Origin: Ectopseudomonas oleovorans
GTDB lineage: Bacteria > Pseudomonadota > Gammaproteobacteria > Pseudomonadales > Pseudomonadaceae
Assembly: GCF_003052605.1 (NCBI RefSeq)
Contig: NZ_QASO01000070.1
Span: 12,755 to 71,809 of the forward strand
Length of the DNA: 59,055 nt
Direction: 5' to 3'
The number at the start of each line of letters is the position of its first letter. Positions within the stretch are counted from its first letter, which is position 1. Both the position numbers and the translations under genes were made by a program. Of this stretch, positions 16,495 to 25,236 are shown piece by piece. The notes below the pieces were generated by a model. That model saw only the letters and a list, made by a program, of their open reading frames with translations. It was not told where the DNA came from and searched no databases.

Positions 16495-17010
16495 TCAGAA
16501 GCTGTCGGTGGAGGTGAACAGGCCGACGCGCAGGCCTTCGGCGCTGTAAATTTCGCGACCGTCGACGGCTACGGTGCCGTCGGCGATGCCGAGGATCAGC
16601 GAGCGGCTGATGGTGCGCTTGATGTGAATGTTGTAGGTGACCTTCTTGGCGGTCGGCAGTACCTGACCGAAGAATTTCACTTCGCCGCTACCCAGGGCAC
16701 GGCCGCGCCCCGGGTTGCCTTGCCAGCCGAGATAGAAGCCGACCAACTGCCACATGGCGTCGAGACCGAGGCAGCCCGGCATGACCGGATCACCCTCGAA
16801 GTGGCAGCCGAAGAACCACAGGTCCGGATTGATATCGAGCTCAGCGACGATTTCGCCCTTGCCGTACTTGCCGCCGGTTTCGCTGATGTGAGCGATGCGA
16901 TCGATCATCAGCATATTTGGGGCGGGCAGTTGCGCGTTCCCCGGGCCGAACAGTTCGCCGCGGCTGCAGGCGAGCAGGTCTTCCCGAGAGTAGGCGTTTT
17001 GTTTTGTCAT
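16495..17010 (-). CDS. fabA: 3-hydroxydecanoyl-ACP dehydratase/isomerase FabA
   Basis: A 171-aa hot-dog enzyme that dehydrates 3-hydroxydecanoyl-ACP and isomerises trans-2- to cis-3-decenoyl-ACP. The active-site segment [20 protein letters not shown] contains His (about 70) and Asp (about 84). Length and ends match the family. The start at 17010 follows GAGGAG. A perfect palindrome at 17141-17156, 131 bp upstream, is a candidate operator for a TetR-type unsaturated-fatty-acid regulator (DesT/FabR-like). Confidence 0.95.
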   Translation of the reverse strand: MTKQNAYSREDLLACSRGELFGPGNAQLPAPNMLMIDRIAHISETGGKYGKGEIVAELDINPDLWFFGCHFEGDPVMPGCLGLDAMWQLVGFYLGWQGNPGRGRALGSGEVKFFGQVLPTAKKVTYNIHIKRTISRSLILGIADGTVAVDGREIYSAEGLRVGLFTSTDSF

Positions 17011-17128
17011 GCGAGCTCCTCAATTGTCCCCATGCTTCTAAGGCTGGGCGAATCGTCCTGGCCGGCGCGCCTGAAATAGGGGGCGTCTGCCGGCAGCCTA
17101 GTCATAGACTGTTGCGTTGTGGTGAAAG

Positions 17129-18216
17129 TCACAGCGCAGTGAGTACAGTTGTACTCTGCTGCTTCCATGTTGTCACAGTTGCCGCAGTTTCCCCTTGTAA
17201 CGCCGGCTTGTCACGGGCGCCAGTTGACCAAGGTCGCGATGGCAGCCAGCGCTGCAGGATACGTTGCAGGTCGGCACGTTTGAATGGTTTTGCCAGGTAA
17301 TCGTTCATTCCGGCGGCCAGGCAGGCTTCGCGGTCGCCCTGCAGGGCATTGGCGGTGAGGGCGATGATGGGCAGTTGTTGTCTGCCTCGAGCTGGCGAAT
17401 TTGCCGCGTTGCCTCGTAACCGTCGATCAGCGGTAGCCTGCAGTCCATGAGGAGGGCGGCGTAATCCTGTGCGCGGCAGTTCTGTACGGCCTGTTGGCCG
17501 TCGCCGACCAGGCTGATCTGGTAGCCCAGGCTGCGCAGCATGGCTTCGATCACGGTCTGGTTGACCGGGTTGTCCTCGACCAGCAACACCGACTGACCCT
17601 CGCCGCTACCCAGGTTTTGAGTGTCACTGCTTTGTACCGGTTCGTTGTGGGCCAGAAAGGGCAGCGGTATTTCCAGGGTAAACACCGAGCCTGTGTCCAG
17701 TTGGCTTTCCGCGCACAGGGTGCCGCCCATGCGCTCGGCCAGGGTACGGGCGAGCAGGAAGGTCAGGAGCAGGGCAAACAATGAGAGAACGCCGGCCTTG
17801 AACAGTATCTCCTGCTGGCGCGTATTTAAGGTGTCGTTGGACATGCCCACCACAACCCGGCCCAGGTAGCTGTCGCCGAGTGACTTGCCCAAGGGTGGCA
17901 GCGCTTGCGTATGGGCAGGCTGGCCCTGCAGGCGAATCGGTGCCTGGAATACCTCGACTTGCGGCGTGCTATGGCCTTGTTCCTTGGGTCGCTCGACGTA
18001 CACCAGAATGTTGTCGTCGCGGTCACGCACTTCAGCGAAACGCACGTCGGGGGGGCCAAGGGTGGCACGCAGCAGGCTTTCCAGTGGCCGATATGACCTT
18101 GCTCCAGGCGCAGGTCCTGCAGGCGGATGGGTGAGAAAGCCGGTCAGCAGCAGGGACGGGCCGACACTGATCAACTGAGTGCAGGTGTGAATGTTCTAGC
18201 CGCGACGCTGGTTCAT
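17129..18216 (-). pseudogene. Decayed hybrid sensor histidine kinase (PA1611-like position)
   Basis: Remnant of a large hybrid kinase between fabA and gpsA, the place of PA1611 in P. aeruginosa (from memory). From the ATG at 18216 the frame reads MNQRRG, then TAG (18196-18198), then continues NIHTCTQLISVGPSLLLTGFL. Near 18120 the frame changes and part of the sensor domain is missing (IRLQDLRLEQG lies in another frame). After the second membrane segment (LFALLLTFLLA) it jumps straight to the end of an ATPase domain (RMGGTLCAESQLDTGSVFTL), so HAMP, HisKA and most of HATPase are deleted. A receiver domain follows (SVLLVEDNPVNQTV, LLMDCRLPLIDGYEATR). It shifts frame near 17375 and ends at 17129 after LPIIALTANALQGDREACLA and NDYLAKPF in the new frame. 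No functional product is expected. Confidence 0.88.
17141..17156. promoter_or_regulatory. Perfect palindrome upstream of fabA, candidate DesT/FabR-type operator
   Basis: GAGTACA (17141-17147), GT, TGTACTC (17150-17156). It lies 131 bp before the fabA start and inside the last codons of the decayed kinase frame. In P. aeruginosa the TetR-family regulator DesT also acts on fabAB through a palindrome; identity with that site is inferred, not checked. Confidence 0.55.
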
Positions 18217-18465
18217 GGCTCCACCATCCCTGAAAAGCGGCGCTGCTGCCTGACGAGAGGCGCATCGTCCTTGGCAATTATGGTCAATCCCGCATGTTAA
18301 CCGACCCGACGCGCTTTGCCAGCGTCAGGCGCCTGCACTCTGCGGTAATTCTCGTTTGCCCCGCTCTGCGGATAGTCTGCACTGAACTTTTGCCCTGACC
18401 GGGTACTCTCGGCTCCGTATAATGCCCGCAGACCGCCATCACGCATGGCCTCATTCGGAAGACCT

Positions 18466-19488
18466 ATGACACAGCTCCAACCCATTGCCGTACTCGGCGG
18501 CGGCAGCTTCGGCACCGCCCTGGCCAACCTGCTGGCGGAGAACGGCCAGCGCGTCCTGCAGTGGATGCGTGATCCCGAGCAGGCCGAGCAGATGCGTCAG
18601 AGCGGCGAGAACCCGCGCTATCTGAAGGGCGTCAAGCTGCATTGCGGTATCGAGCCGACCAGTGACCTGAGCGGCGTGCTGCAGCAGGCCGAGCTGGTGC
18701 TGGTCGCATTGCCTTCCAACGCCCTGCGCGATGCACTGCAACCGGTGGCGGCGCAGTTGGCGGGCAAGATGCTGATCAGCACCACCAAGGGCATCGAGGC
18801 CAAGACCTTCAAGCTGATGAGCCAGATTCTCGAAGAGATCGCCCCCGACGCGCGTATCGGCGTGCTGTCCGGGCCGAATCTGGCCAAGGAAGTGGCCGAT
18901 CACGCCCTGACTGCCACGGTGATCGCCAGTGAAGATGAACAACTGTGCCTGTGCGTGCAGCAGGCTCTGCATGGCAGAACCTTCCGTGTCTACGCCAGCG
19001 CCGATCGTTTCGGCGTCGAGCTCGGCGGCGCGTTGAAGAACGTCTACGCCATCATGTCCGGCATGGCGGCGGCGCTGGGCATGGGGGAGAACACCAAAAG
19101 CATGCTGATCACCCGCGCCCTGGCGGAAATGACTCGTTTCGCGGTCAAGCTTGGTGCCAATCCCATGACCTTCCTTGGCCTGGCCGGCGTCGGCGATCTG
19201 ATCGTCACCTGTTCGTCACCGAAAAGTCGCAATTATCAGGTGGGTTACGCCCTGGGTGAAGGCCTCAGCTTGGAAGACGCGGTGCAGCGCCTTGGCGAAG
19301 TCGCCGAAGGGGTCAATACGCTCAAGGTACTCAAGGCCCGTGCCGAAGAACTGGACGTGTACATGCCGCTGGTCGCTGGCCTGCATGCCATTCTCTTCGA
19401 GGGGCGTACGCTGGCGCAGGTCATCGAACTGTTGATGCTCGGTGAGCCCAAGACCGACGTCGATTTCATCCCCACTGCCGGCTTCTGA
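18466..19488 (+). CDS. gpsA: NAD(P)-dependent glycerol-3-phosphate dehydrogenase GpsA
   Basis: A 340-aa enzyme making sn-glycerol 3-phosphate from dihydroxyacetone phosphate for phospholipid synthesis. The N-terminal dinucleotide-binding loop is [13 protein letters not shown] (about residues 8-20). The catalytic region contains [10 protein letters not shown] and the lysine in [10 protein letters not shown]; the C-terminal helical domain holds [15 protein letters not shown] chose the ATG at 18466 ([10 protein letters not shown]) over one seven codons upstream, because CGGAAG precedes it and the nucleotide-binding strand starts at the normal distance. The region 18217-18465 holds only its promoter area. 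Confidence 0.94.
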   Translation: MTQLQPIAVLGGGSFGTALANLLAENGQRVLQWMRDPEQAEQMRQSGENPRYLKGVKLHCGIEPTSDLSGVLQQAELVLVALPSNALRDALQPVAAQLAGKMLISTTKGIEAKTFKLMSQILEEIAPDARIGVLSGPNLAKEVADHALTATVIASEDEQLCLCVQQALHGRTFRVYASADRFGVELGGALKNVYAIMSGMAAALGMGENTKSMLITRALAEMTRFAVKLGANPMTFLGLAGVGDLIVTCSSPKSRNYQVGYALGEGLSLEDAVQRLGEVAEGVNTLKVLKARAEELDVYMPLVAGLHAILFEGRTLAQVIELLMLGEPKTDVDFIPTAGF

Positions 19489-19517
19489 ACCAGGCAGCCA
19501 ATCAAGGAGCGTAAGTC

Positions 19518-19865
19518 ATGAGTGATGAAAAGCAGGAGTTGGAGCGTGAGTCGATTCTGCTGCGCATTATGTGGATGGTGATATTCGTCATCGTCTGGCA
19601 ACTGGCCGAATTGCTGCTCGGCACCGTGGTGCTGCTGCAACTGGGTTACCGCCTGTTCTACGGTGCGCCCAATGCCAGCCTGCTGGGTTTTGGCGACAGC
19701 CTCAGCCAGTATCTGGCGCAGATCGGTCGTTTCGGCACCTTCAATACCGATGAAAAACCCTGGCCGTTCGCCGATTGGCCGACGCCGCGGGCGCCGGAAG
19801 GCGAGACCGCGCACAGTATCCCGCCGGCGCCGCATCCGGTGCGTGACGAGGAGCCCAAGCTGTGA
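19518..19865 (+). CDS. DUF4389 domain membrane protein
   Basis: A 115-aa protein with one or two hydrophobic segments (about residues 17-45, IMWMVIFVIVWQLAELLLG) and a hydrophilic, proline-rich C-terminus. The pattern fits the DUF4389 family, of unknown function. AAGGAG precedes the start at 19518. It follows gpsA by 29 bp and overlaps the sixA start, so gpsA-DUF4389-sixA probably form one transcription unit. Confidence 0.75.
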   Translation: MSDEKQELERESILLRIMWMVIFVIVWQLAELLLGTVVLLQLGYRLFYGAPNASLLGFGDSLSQYLAQIGRFGTFNTDEKPWPFADWPTPRAPEGETAHSIPPAPHPVRDEEPKL

Positions 19866-20320
19866 GGTTATGGCTGTTGCGCCATGGTGAGGCCGAGCCG
19901 CAGGCAGCCACTGATGCTGCCCGCGAGCTGACCGCCCATGGTCGCAAGGAAGTGCAGCAGGCTGCCGCCCAGCTCGCCGGTCGGCCCCTGACCGCCATCG
20001 TCGCCAGCCCCTACGTGCGTGCCCAGCAGACGGCCGAGCTGGTACGCAGCGAGCTGGGGTTCAGCGGCAAGATAAACACCGTGACCTGGCTGACGCCGGA
20101 CAGTGATCCGCGTGATGCCCTGAAGTATCTCGATGAGCGTGAGCGTGCCGAGGTGCTGCTGGTCAGCCATCAACCGCTGATCGGCGCGCTGGGCGGGCTG
20201 CTGGTGCACGGGCATCGCCAGGAGCCGCTGCCCATGCGCACCGCCAGCCTGGCTGAGCTGGAAGGCGATATCCCGGCCGCCGGGCTGATGGAGCTGTTGG
20301 CGCTTATCCACCCCCGTTGA
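19862..20320 (+). CDS. sixA: Phosphohistidine phosphatase SixA
   Basis: A 152-aa histidine-phosphatase-superfamily protein. The RHG motif LLRHGEAEPQ is at residues 5-14 and the second histidine lies in LLVSHQPLIG (near 101). SixA removes phosphate from HPt histidines and from the nitrogen phosphotransferase system. The start is a GTG at 19862 that overlaps the DUF4389 stop; no ATG fits the N-terminal RHG motif. Length matches E. coli SixA. Confidence 0.88.
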   Translation: MRLWLLRHGEAEPQAATDAARELTAHGRKEVQQAAAQLAGRPLTAIVASPYVRAQQTAELVRSELGFSGKINTVTWLTPDSDPRDALKYLDERERAEVLLVSHQPLIGALGGLLVHGHRQEPLPMRTASLAELEGDIPAAGLMELLALIHPR

Positions 20321-20446
20321 CCTTTCGCCCTGTGTCGCCACTTGTGGCGTCGCAGGTGCCTCATGCCTGACTTATTGCCCGTGGGGGCAAATGTTCCAGG
20401 CGAGAAACATTTCTTAACTTGCGCCTCTTTTGTCTGCGTGGAATAT

Positions 20447-20470
20447 TCAACCAAGCAAGTGCTTGGTTGA
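20447..20470. promoter_or_regulatory. 24-bp perfect palindrome, candidate TetR-type operator
   Basis: TCAACCAAGCA (20447-20457), AG, TGCTTGGTTGA (20460-20470): 11-bp perfect arms with a 2-bp spacer, 32 bp before the acyl-CoA ligase start. The ACCAAGCA-type half site and the position suggest a TetR-family repressor of fatty-acid genes. The regulator is not encoded nearby. Confidence 0.65.
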
Positions 20471-20501
20471 TTCCTACAAAAACAACAAAGGAGGAAGCCC
20501 T

Positions 20502-22169
20502 GTGGCTGATGCAATCCGTTTGCCGCTCGAGCTGTTTTATGAACGTGAAGCAAGGCACCCGAACAAACGCTACATGGTGCAACCTCTAGGGGGCGGCCAG
20601 CTGCTGGAGCTGAGTTGGGCCGACGTGGGCGAGCAGGCGCGCTGTGCAGCCAGTTGGTTGCGTAGCCGCGAACTGCCACAGGGCAGCCGCATCGCCATCA
20701 TCTCCAAGAACTGCGCGCACTGGATCGTTGCCGATCTGGCGATCTGGATGGCAGGCCACGTTTCGGTACCGCTGTACCCCAACCTCACCGCCGACTCCAT
20801 GGGGCAGGTGCTAGAGCATTCAGAAGCTGCCCTGGCCTTTGTCGGCAAGCTCGATGACTGGGCCTCGATGGCGCCGGGCTTGCCGCAGGGCTTGCCGACC
20901 GTCAGCCTGCCGCTGCATCCGCAGGGCAGCTTCGACTACAGCTGGGATGATCTGCAGCGCAGCGCGCCGATTCAGGACGACCCCAAGCCCGCAGCCAACC
21001 AGTTGGCCACCATCATCTATACCTCCGGCACCACCGGTACGCCCAAGGGCGTGATGCACAATTTCTCCAATTTCGGTTTCGCCGCCAGCAACGCCATCAA
21101 GCTGTTTGGCGTCGGTGAAGATGATCGACTGATCTCCTACCTGCCGCTGTGCCATGTGGCCGAGCGCATGTTTGTCGAGCTGGCGTCCATCTATGCCGGG
21201 CAGGCGATCTTCTTTGCCGAGAGCCTGGATACCTTTCTGGAGGATCTCAAGCGCGCGCGGCCGACCGTGATGTTCGGCGTGCCGCGCATCTGGACCAAGT
21301 TCCAGATGGGGGTGTACAGCAAGATGCCGGCGCAGAAGCTCGACCGCCTGCTGCGGCTGCCGATCATCGGCCGCTTCATCGGTCGTAAGGTACTGGCCGG
21401 CCTCGGTTTGGACGCCATTCGCTATGCGCTGTCCGGCGCCGCGCCGGTGCCCGAGGCGCTGCTCAACTGGTATCGCCGCCTGGGCATGGAGATCCAGGAG
21501 GTCTATGGCATGACCGAGAACTGTGGTTATTCCCACGTGTGTCTGCCGGGCAAGTTTAAGCAGGGCTGGATCGGCCAGAACAACCCAGGCGTCGAGGTAC
21601 GTATCGGCGAGGATGGCGAAGTCCTGGTGCGCAGCGGCGCGACCATGCAGGGTTACTACAAGGACCCGATCAAGACCGCCGAGACGCTGACTGACGATGG
21701 CTTCCTGCGCACCGGCGACAAGGGCGAGCAGGACGCCGAAGGCAACCTGCGCCTTACCGGCCGCATCAAGGAAATCTTCAAGACCAGCAAGGGCAAGTAT
21801 GTCGCGCCTGCGCCGATCGAAAACCGCATTGGCGAGCACTCGCGTATCGAGCAGGTGTGCGTGGTCGGCGACGGCCTGCCGCAGCCCATAGCCCTGTGCG
21901 TGCTATCCGATGTAGGGCGTCAGGAAGCGGCCAATGACAGTCGCGATGAGCTGGAGAACAGCCTCAAGGCCTTGCTCGCCGAGGTCAATGGTCGTCTCGA
22001 TCATCATGAGCGGCTGCAAGGCCAGGTACTGGTCAAGGAGGTCTGGGCAGTGGAGAACGGTTTCCTGACGCCGACCCTGAAAATCAAACGCGCGGTGATC
22101 GAAGGCACTTATGGCGAGCGTTTCGCCGAGTGGCAACAGCGCAGCGAAGCCGTGCTCTGGCACGATTGA
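20502..22169 (+). CDS. Long-chain fatty acyl-CoA ligase (AMP-binding)
   Basis: A 555-aa adenylate-forming enzyme that probably activates fatty acids to acyl-CoA. Motifs: P-loop IIYTSGTTGTPKGVMH (about residues 172-187), A5 EVYGMTENCGYSH, A7 LRTGDKGEQDAEGNL and A8 GRIKEIFKTSKGKYV, with the A10 lysine in TPTLKIKR near the end. The start is GTG at 20502, preceded by an excellent AAAGGAGG with 7 bp spacing; an ATG at 20430 lies upstream of the operator palindrome and lacks a ribosome site. A hot-dog thioesterase follows 54 bp downstream. The substrate chain length is not determined. Confidence 0.9.
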   Translation: MADAIRLPLELFYEREARHPNKRYMVQPLGGGQLLELSWADVGEQARCAASWLRSRELPQGSRIAIISKNCAHWIVADLAIWMAGHVSVPLYPNLTADSMGQVLEHSEAALAFVGKLDDWASMAPGLPQGLPTVSLPLHPQGSFDYSWDDLQRSAPIQDDPKPAANQLATIIYTSGTTGTPKGVMHNFSNFGFAASNAIKLFGVGEDDRLISYLPLCHVAERMFVELASIYAGQAIFFAESLDTFLEDLKRARPTVMFGVPRIWTKFQMGVYSKMPAQKLDRLLRLPIIGRFIGRKVLAGLGLDAIRYALSGAAPVPEALLNWYRRLGMEIQEVYGMTENCGYSHVCLPGKFKQGWIGQNNPGVEVRIGEDGEVLVRSGATMQGYYKDPIKTAETLTDDGFLRTGDKGEQDAEGNLRLTGRIKEIFKTSKGKYVAPAPIENRIGEHSRIEQVCVVGDGLPQPIALCVLSDVGRQEAANDSRDELENSLKALLAEVNGRLDHHERLQGQVLVKEVWAVENGFLTPTLKIKRAVIEGTYGERFAEWQQRSEAVLWHD

Positions 22170-22223
22170 GCCTGAATGGGCCGGGTTGACCGGCCCTGTG
22201 TTCAACGCACAAGGAACGCCTCC

Positions 22224-22667
22224 ATGGGACTGTGGCAACGAACGCCCGATATCGATGCACTCAACGCGACCTTGAAAAACAGCATCGGTGAGGTGCTGGA
22301 CATCCGTTTCGACGCCTTCGACGACGAATCGCTCAGCGCCAGCATGGTGATCGACTCGCGTACTCACCAGCCCTATGGCCTGCTGCACGGTGGCGCCTCG
22401 GTGGTGCTGGCGGAAACCCTAGGCTCCACTGCCAGCTACCTGTGCATCGACAGCAGCCGCTTCTACTGCGTCGGCCTGGAAGTCAACGCCAACCATCTGC
22501 GCGGTTTACGCAGCGGGCGTGTGCATGCGGTGGCGCGGCCGGTGCATCTGGGCCGTACCACCCACGTCTGGGACATTCGCCTCAGTGGCGACGACGGCAA
22601 GGCCAGCTGTATCTCGCGGCTGACCATGGCCATCGTTCCCCTGGGTGATCAGCCCCCGAAACTTTAA
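22224..22667 (+). CDS. PaaI/YdiI-type hot-dog thioesterase
   Basis: A 147-aa single hot-dog domain. The catalytic segment YGLLHGGASVVLAETLGS includes the HGG and the acidic residue used in YdiI/EntH-type acyl-CoA thioesterases. The start at 22224 (MGLWQRTPD) follows AAGGAA; the frame extends 16 codons upstream without a ribosome site. The coupling to the acyl-CoA ligase suggests a pair that activates and releases acyl chains. Confidence 0.85.
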   Translation: MGLWQRTPDIDALNATLKNSIGEVLDIRFDAFDDESLSASMVIDSRTHQPYGLLHGGASVVLAETLGSTASYLCIDSSRFYCVGLEVNANHLRGLRSGRVHAVARPVHLGRTTHVWDIRLSGDDGKASCISRLTMAIVPLGDQPPKL

Positions 22668-22725
22668 GTTTCTGCCTGCAATTTCATCCAAGATTTGCCC
22701 GGTCCGTGGCGCTACAGTAGGCGCC

Positions 22726-23529
22726 ATGGACCAGATCACTCATATCCAAAGCAGCTTGCCCGGCGTGCGCCTGATCGATGCCGAGTACCATCGCTTCGCC
22801 TTTCCCCGGCACTTTCACCTGGAATATCACGTCGGCCTGCTGATACAGGGTCAGCATCGCTACGCCTATGGCGGTGAGCACCGGCATGTCGGAGCGGGGG
22901 ACGTGCTGCTGATGGCGCTGGAAGGGATTCATGACGGTGCCGGCCTGGATGGCCAGAGTTAACGTATTCGGGTGATGGCCTTCGATCCCTCCTGGCTGGA
23001 TGAAGCCAGTCGTACCCTGAGTGACGGTCGTCAGGGCGCGCCACGCTTGACCACCAGCAGTCTGCGTCACCCGCGGCTGTCACAGCACCTGCAGCGCTTT
23101 CATGCGGCGATGCTGGGCGGCTCGAGACTGGCTCAGGAGGAGGCGCTCTGGCAGGCGCTGGCCCACCTGCTGGAGATGGGCTCGACGTTGCGCGTCAGCG
23201 AGCCACATCGCGTCTTCGATCAGCAGACCTGGCAGCGGCTGCGCGATTGGCTGGAGAACCGCCTGGGCGATCCGCCCACGCTGGAGGAAATCGCTGCTTT
23301 CTGCGCCATGAGCCCGTGGCAGGCGCTGCGGCGTTTCCGCCAGCACACCGGTTTGCCACCGCATCAGTGGCTGACGCAACTGCGCTTGCAGCGGGCGTTG
23401 CCGCTGGTGCTGGCGGGTGAGCCTCTGAGCGAGGTCGCCCTGCGCCTGGGCTTCTACGACCAGGCGCATTTCTCGCGGCTGTTCCGCCGCACCTACGGTC
23501 TGCCACCGGCGCGCCTGCGTCAGGGCTGA
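22726..23529 (+). pseudogene. AraC-family regulator interrupted by an in-frame stop
   Basis: From the ATG at 22726 the frame encodes an AraC ligand-binding cupin (FPRHFHLEYHVGLLIQGQHR) up to TAA at 22960-22962. It continues in the same frame as RIRVMAFDPSWLDEASRTL through an intact helix-turn-helix pair (PPTLEEIAAFCAMSPWQALR; EVALRLGFYDQAHFSRLFRR) to 23529. Relatives have a tyrosine codon (TAC/TAT) here, so a single-base change is the simplest explanation. The gene is either recently inactivated or the base is a sequencing error; 267 codons apart from the stop is normal for the family. Confidence 0.85.
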
Positions 23530-23566
23530 TTCAGCGGTTACCAGGCAAGACCGCGAAGCTAGCCTT

Positions 23567-23642
23567 TTGTAGGAGCTCCGACCCGGGGGGAAGCCTTGCG
23601 AGTCGGAGGCGTCCTGATTCGCGGCGGGGCGCCGCTCCTACA
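23567..23642. repeat. REP-type inverted repeat pair
   Basis: TGTAGGAGC (23567-23575) is mirrored by GCTCCTACA (about 23633-23641), with GC-rich inner arms between. This is the usual form of a Pseudomonas REP doublet and lies in the gap between the AraC remnant and the LysE gene. Confidence 0.75.
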
Positions 23643-23700
23643 GATCCGCTGCATCGACCATCAGTCCATACGTCATCGTTTCAATTTTCTGGAGATCACC

Positions 23701-24333
23701 ATGCAGGAGGCGTCCGCCTTGCTGTCGCTGGCTGCCGTGTTCGCGGTGGCCCTTGTAAGCCCCGGCCCGGATGTAGCGCTGGTGGTGCGCACCGCCTTGC
23801 ATCAGGGACAGCGTGCCGGCTTGCTCAGTGCGTTGGGCCTGGCCTGCGGCATTCTTCTGCACGGCACCCTGGTGCTCAGCGGCGTGGCCTTGCTGCTCAG
23901 TCGTACCGAGTGGCTGTTCGATCTGGTGCAGATCGGCGGCGCACTCTATCTGGGCTGGCTGGGTATCGGCGCGGTGCGTGCCTGGTGGCGCGGCAGCGCT
24001 GGCCCGAGGCGGCTGGATGGCGAACTGACGCCTTCGCTGTTCGGCCCCTGGTTGCGCGGCGTGTTCACCAACCTGGGCAACCCCAAGGCGCTGGTATTCT
24101 TCCTGGCGCTGCTCAGCAGCCTGGTGCCGGCGGACATGTCGCTGCCCGGCAAGGTGGCCTGTGCGGCGCTGCTGTTCGGCCTCAGCCTGTTTTGGTTCAG
24201 CCTGCTGGGGTTGACCCTTGGCCGCCCGCTGATGCGTCAGCGGCTGCTGCAGGTGGCGCCGACCATCGACTTCGTCTGCGGCCTGGTATTTCTGCTGGTG
24301 GCGGTGAGTATCGTCGGGCGTCTGTTGCTATAG
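23701..24333 (+). CDS. LysE-family amino acid exporter
   Basis: A 210-aa membrane protein with about six hydrophobic helices, of the LysE/RhtB family that exports amino acids or related metabolites. Family signatures are SPGPDVALVVRTAL (about residues 20-33), the mid-protein LYLGWLGIGAVRAWWRG and FTNLGNPKALVFFLALL. The start at 23701 (MQEASALLSLAAVF) follows GGAGA; the open frame upstream runs through the REP doublet and is not coding. The exported substrate is unknown. Confidence 0.88.
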   Translation: MQEASALLSLAAVFAVALVSPGPDVALVVRTALHQGQRAGLLSALGLACGILLHGTLVLSGVALLLSRTEWLFDLVQIGGALYLGWLGIGAVRAWWRGSAGPRRLDGELTPSLFGPWLRGVFTNLGNPKALVFFLALLSSLVPADMSLPGKVACAALLFGLSLFWFSLLGLTLGRPLMRQRLLQVAPTIDFVCGLVFLLVAVSIVGRLLL

Positions 24334-24432
24334 CCCTGACCATTGCGCCGCCATCAATGGCCGTTACGGTCATTGCCGCGCGTCGGCGGCTGCCGGAGAA
24401 TCCGGACATATTCGCCTTTTCGAGTTTGATGC

Positions 24433-25236
24433 ATGCCGCAGTCGATCTTCTTCGCTCACGCCAACGGCTTTCCGTCGGCCACCTACGGCAAGCTGTTCGC
24501 CGCGCTGGCGCCGGACTTTCAGGTGCAGCACCTGGAACAGCATGGCCACGACCCGCGTTTTCCGGTCAACGACAACTGGTCGAATCTGGTCGATGAGCTG
24601 ATCCATCACCTCGAGGGTGGTGACGAGCCGGTCTGGGGTGTCGGCCATTCGCTCGGCGGTGTGCTGCATTATCACGCTGCCTTGCTGCGCCCCGAGCTGT
24701 ATCGCGGGGTGGTGATGCTCGATTCGCCGGTACTGACCCTGGCCGACCGCATGGTGATCCGCGCCGCCAAGCGCTTCGGCTTCATCGATCGCATCACGCC
24801 GGCCGGCCGCACCTTGGGACGCCGTGAAGCATTCGCCGATCTGGTCGAGGCGCGGGACTACTTCGCCGGCAAGAGCCTGTTTCGACGTTTCGACCCCGAG
24901 TGCCTGGACGCCTATGTCAGCCACGGCCTGCAGCTGGGCGAGCAGGGGTTGCGACTGAAGTTCGATCCGGCCACCGAGATCAGCATCTACCGCAGCGTGC
25001 CGCATACTTCGCCGGGCCGGCCACAGCAGTTGGCGGTGCCGCTGGCCATGGTGCGCGGTCGCCACAGTCGGGTGGTGTTGCCGCATCATGCGCATCTGTT
25101 GCGGCGCATGCCGCGCGCGGAATATCACAACCTGCCGGGCGGCCATATGTTCCCGCTGGAGCGCCCGCAGGCTACCGCCGACCTGCTGCGTCAACTGTTC
25201 ACCCGCTGGGCTGGTAGCCAGGAGCAACGTGCATGA
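24433..25236 (+). CDS. Alpha/beta hydrolase
   Basis: A 267-aa alpha/beta hydrolase fold. The nucleophile elbow is VGHSLGGVLHYH (Ser near residue 75), the oxyanion region FFAHANGFPSATYGK is at the N-terminus, and a late catalytic His lies in LPGGHMFPLERP (near 240). The substrate is unknown; an esterase or thioesterase is likely. No good ribosome site precedes the start. It overlaps the next hydrolase by ATGA, so the two are co-translated, as are the two adjacent hydrolases of P. aeruginosa at this position. Confidence 0.83.
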   Translation: MPQSIFFAHANGFPSATYGKLFAALAPDFQVQHLEQHGHDPRFPVNDNWSNLVDELIHHLEGGDEPVWGVGHSLGGVLHYHAALLRPELYRGVVMLDSPVLTLADRMVIRAAKRFGFIDRITPAGRTLGRREAFADLVEARDYFAGKSLFRRFDPECLDAYVSHGLQLGEQGLRLKFDPATEISIYRSVPHTSPGRPQQLAVPLAMVRGRHSRVVLPHHAHLLRRMPRAEYHNLPGGHMFPLERPQATADLLRQLFTRWAGSQEQRA

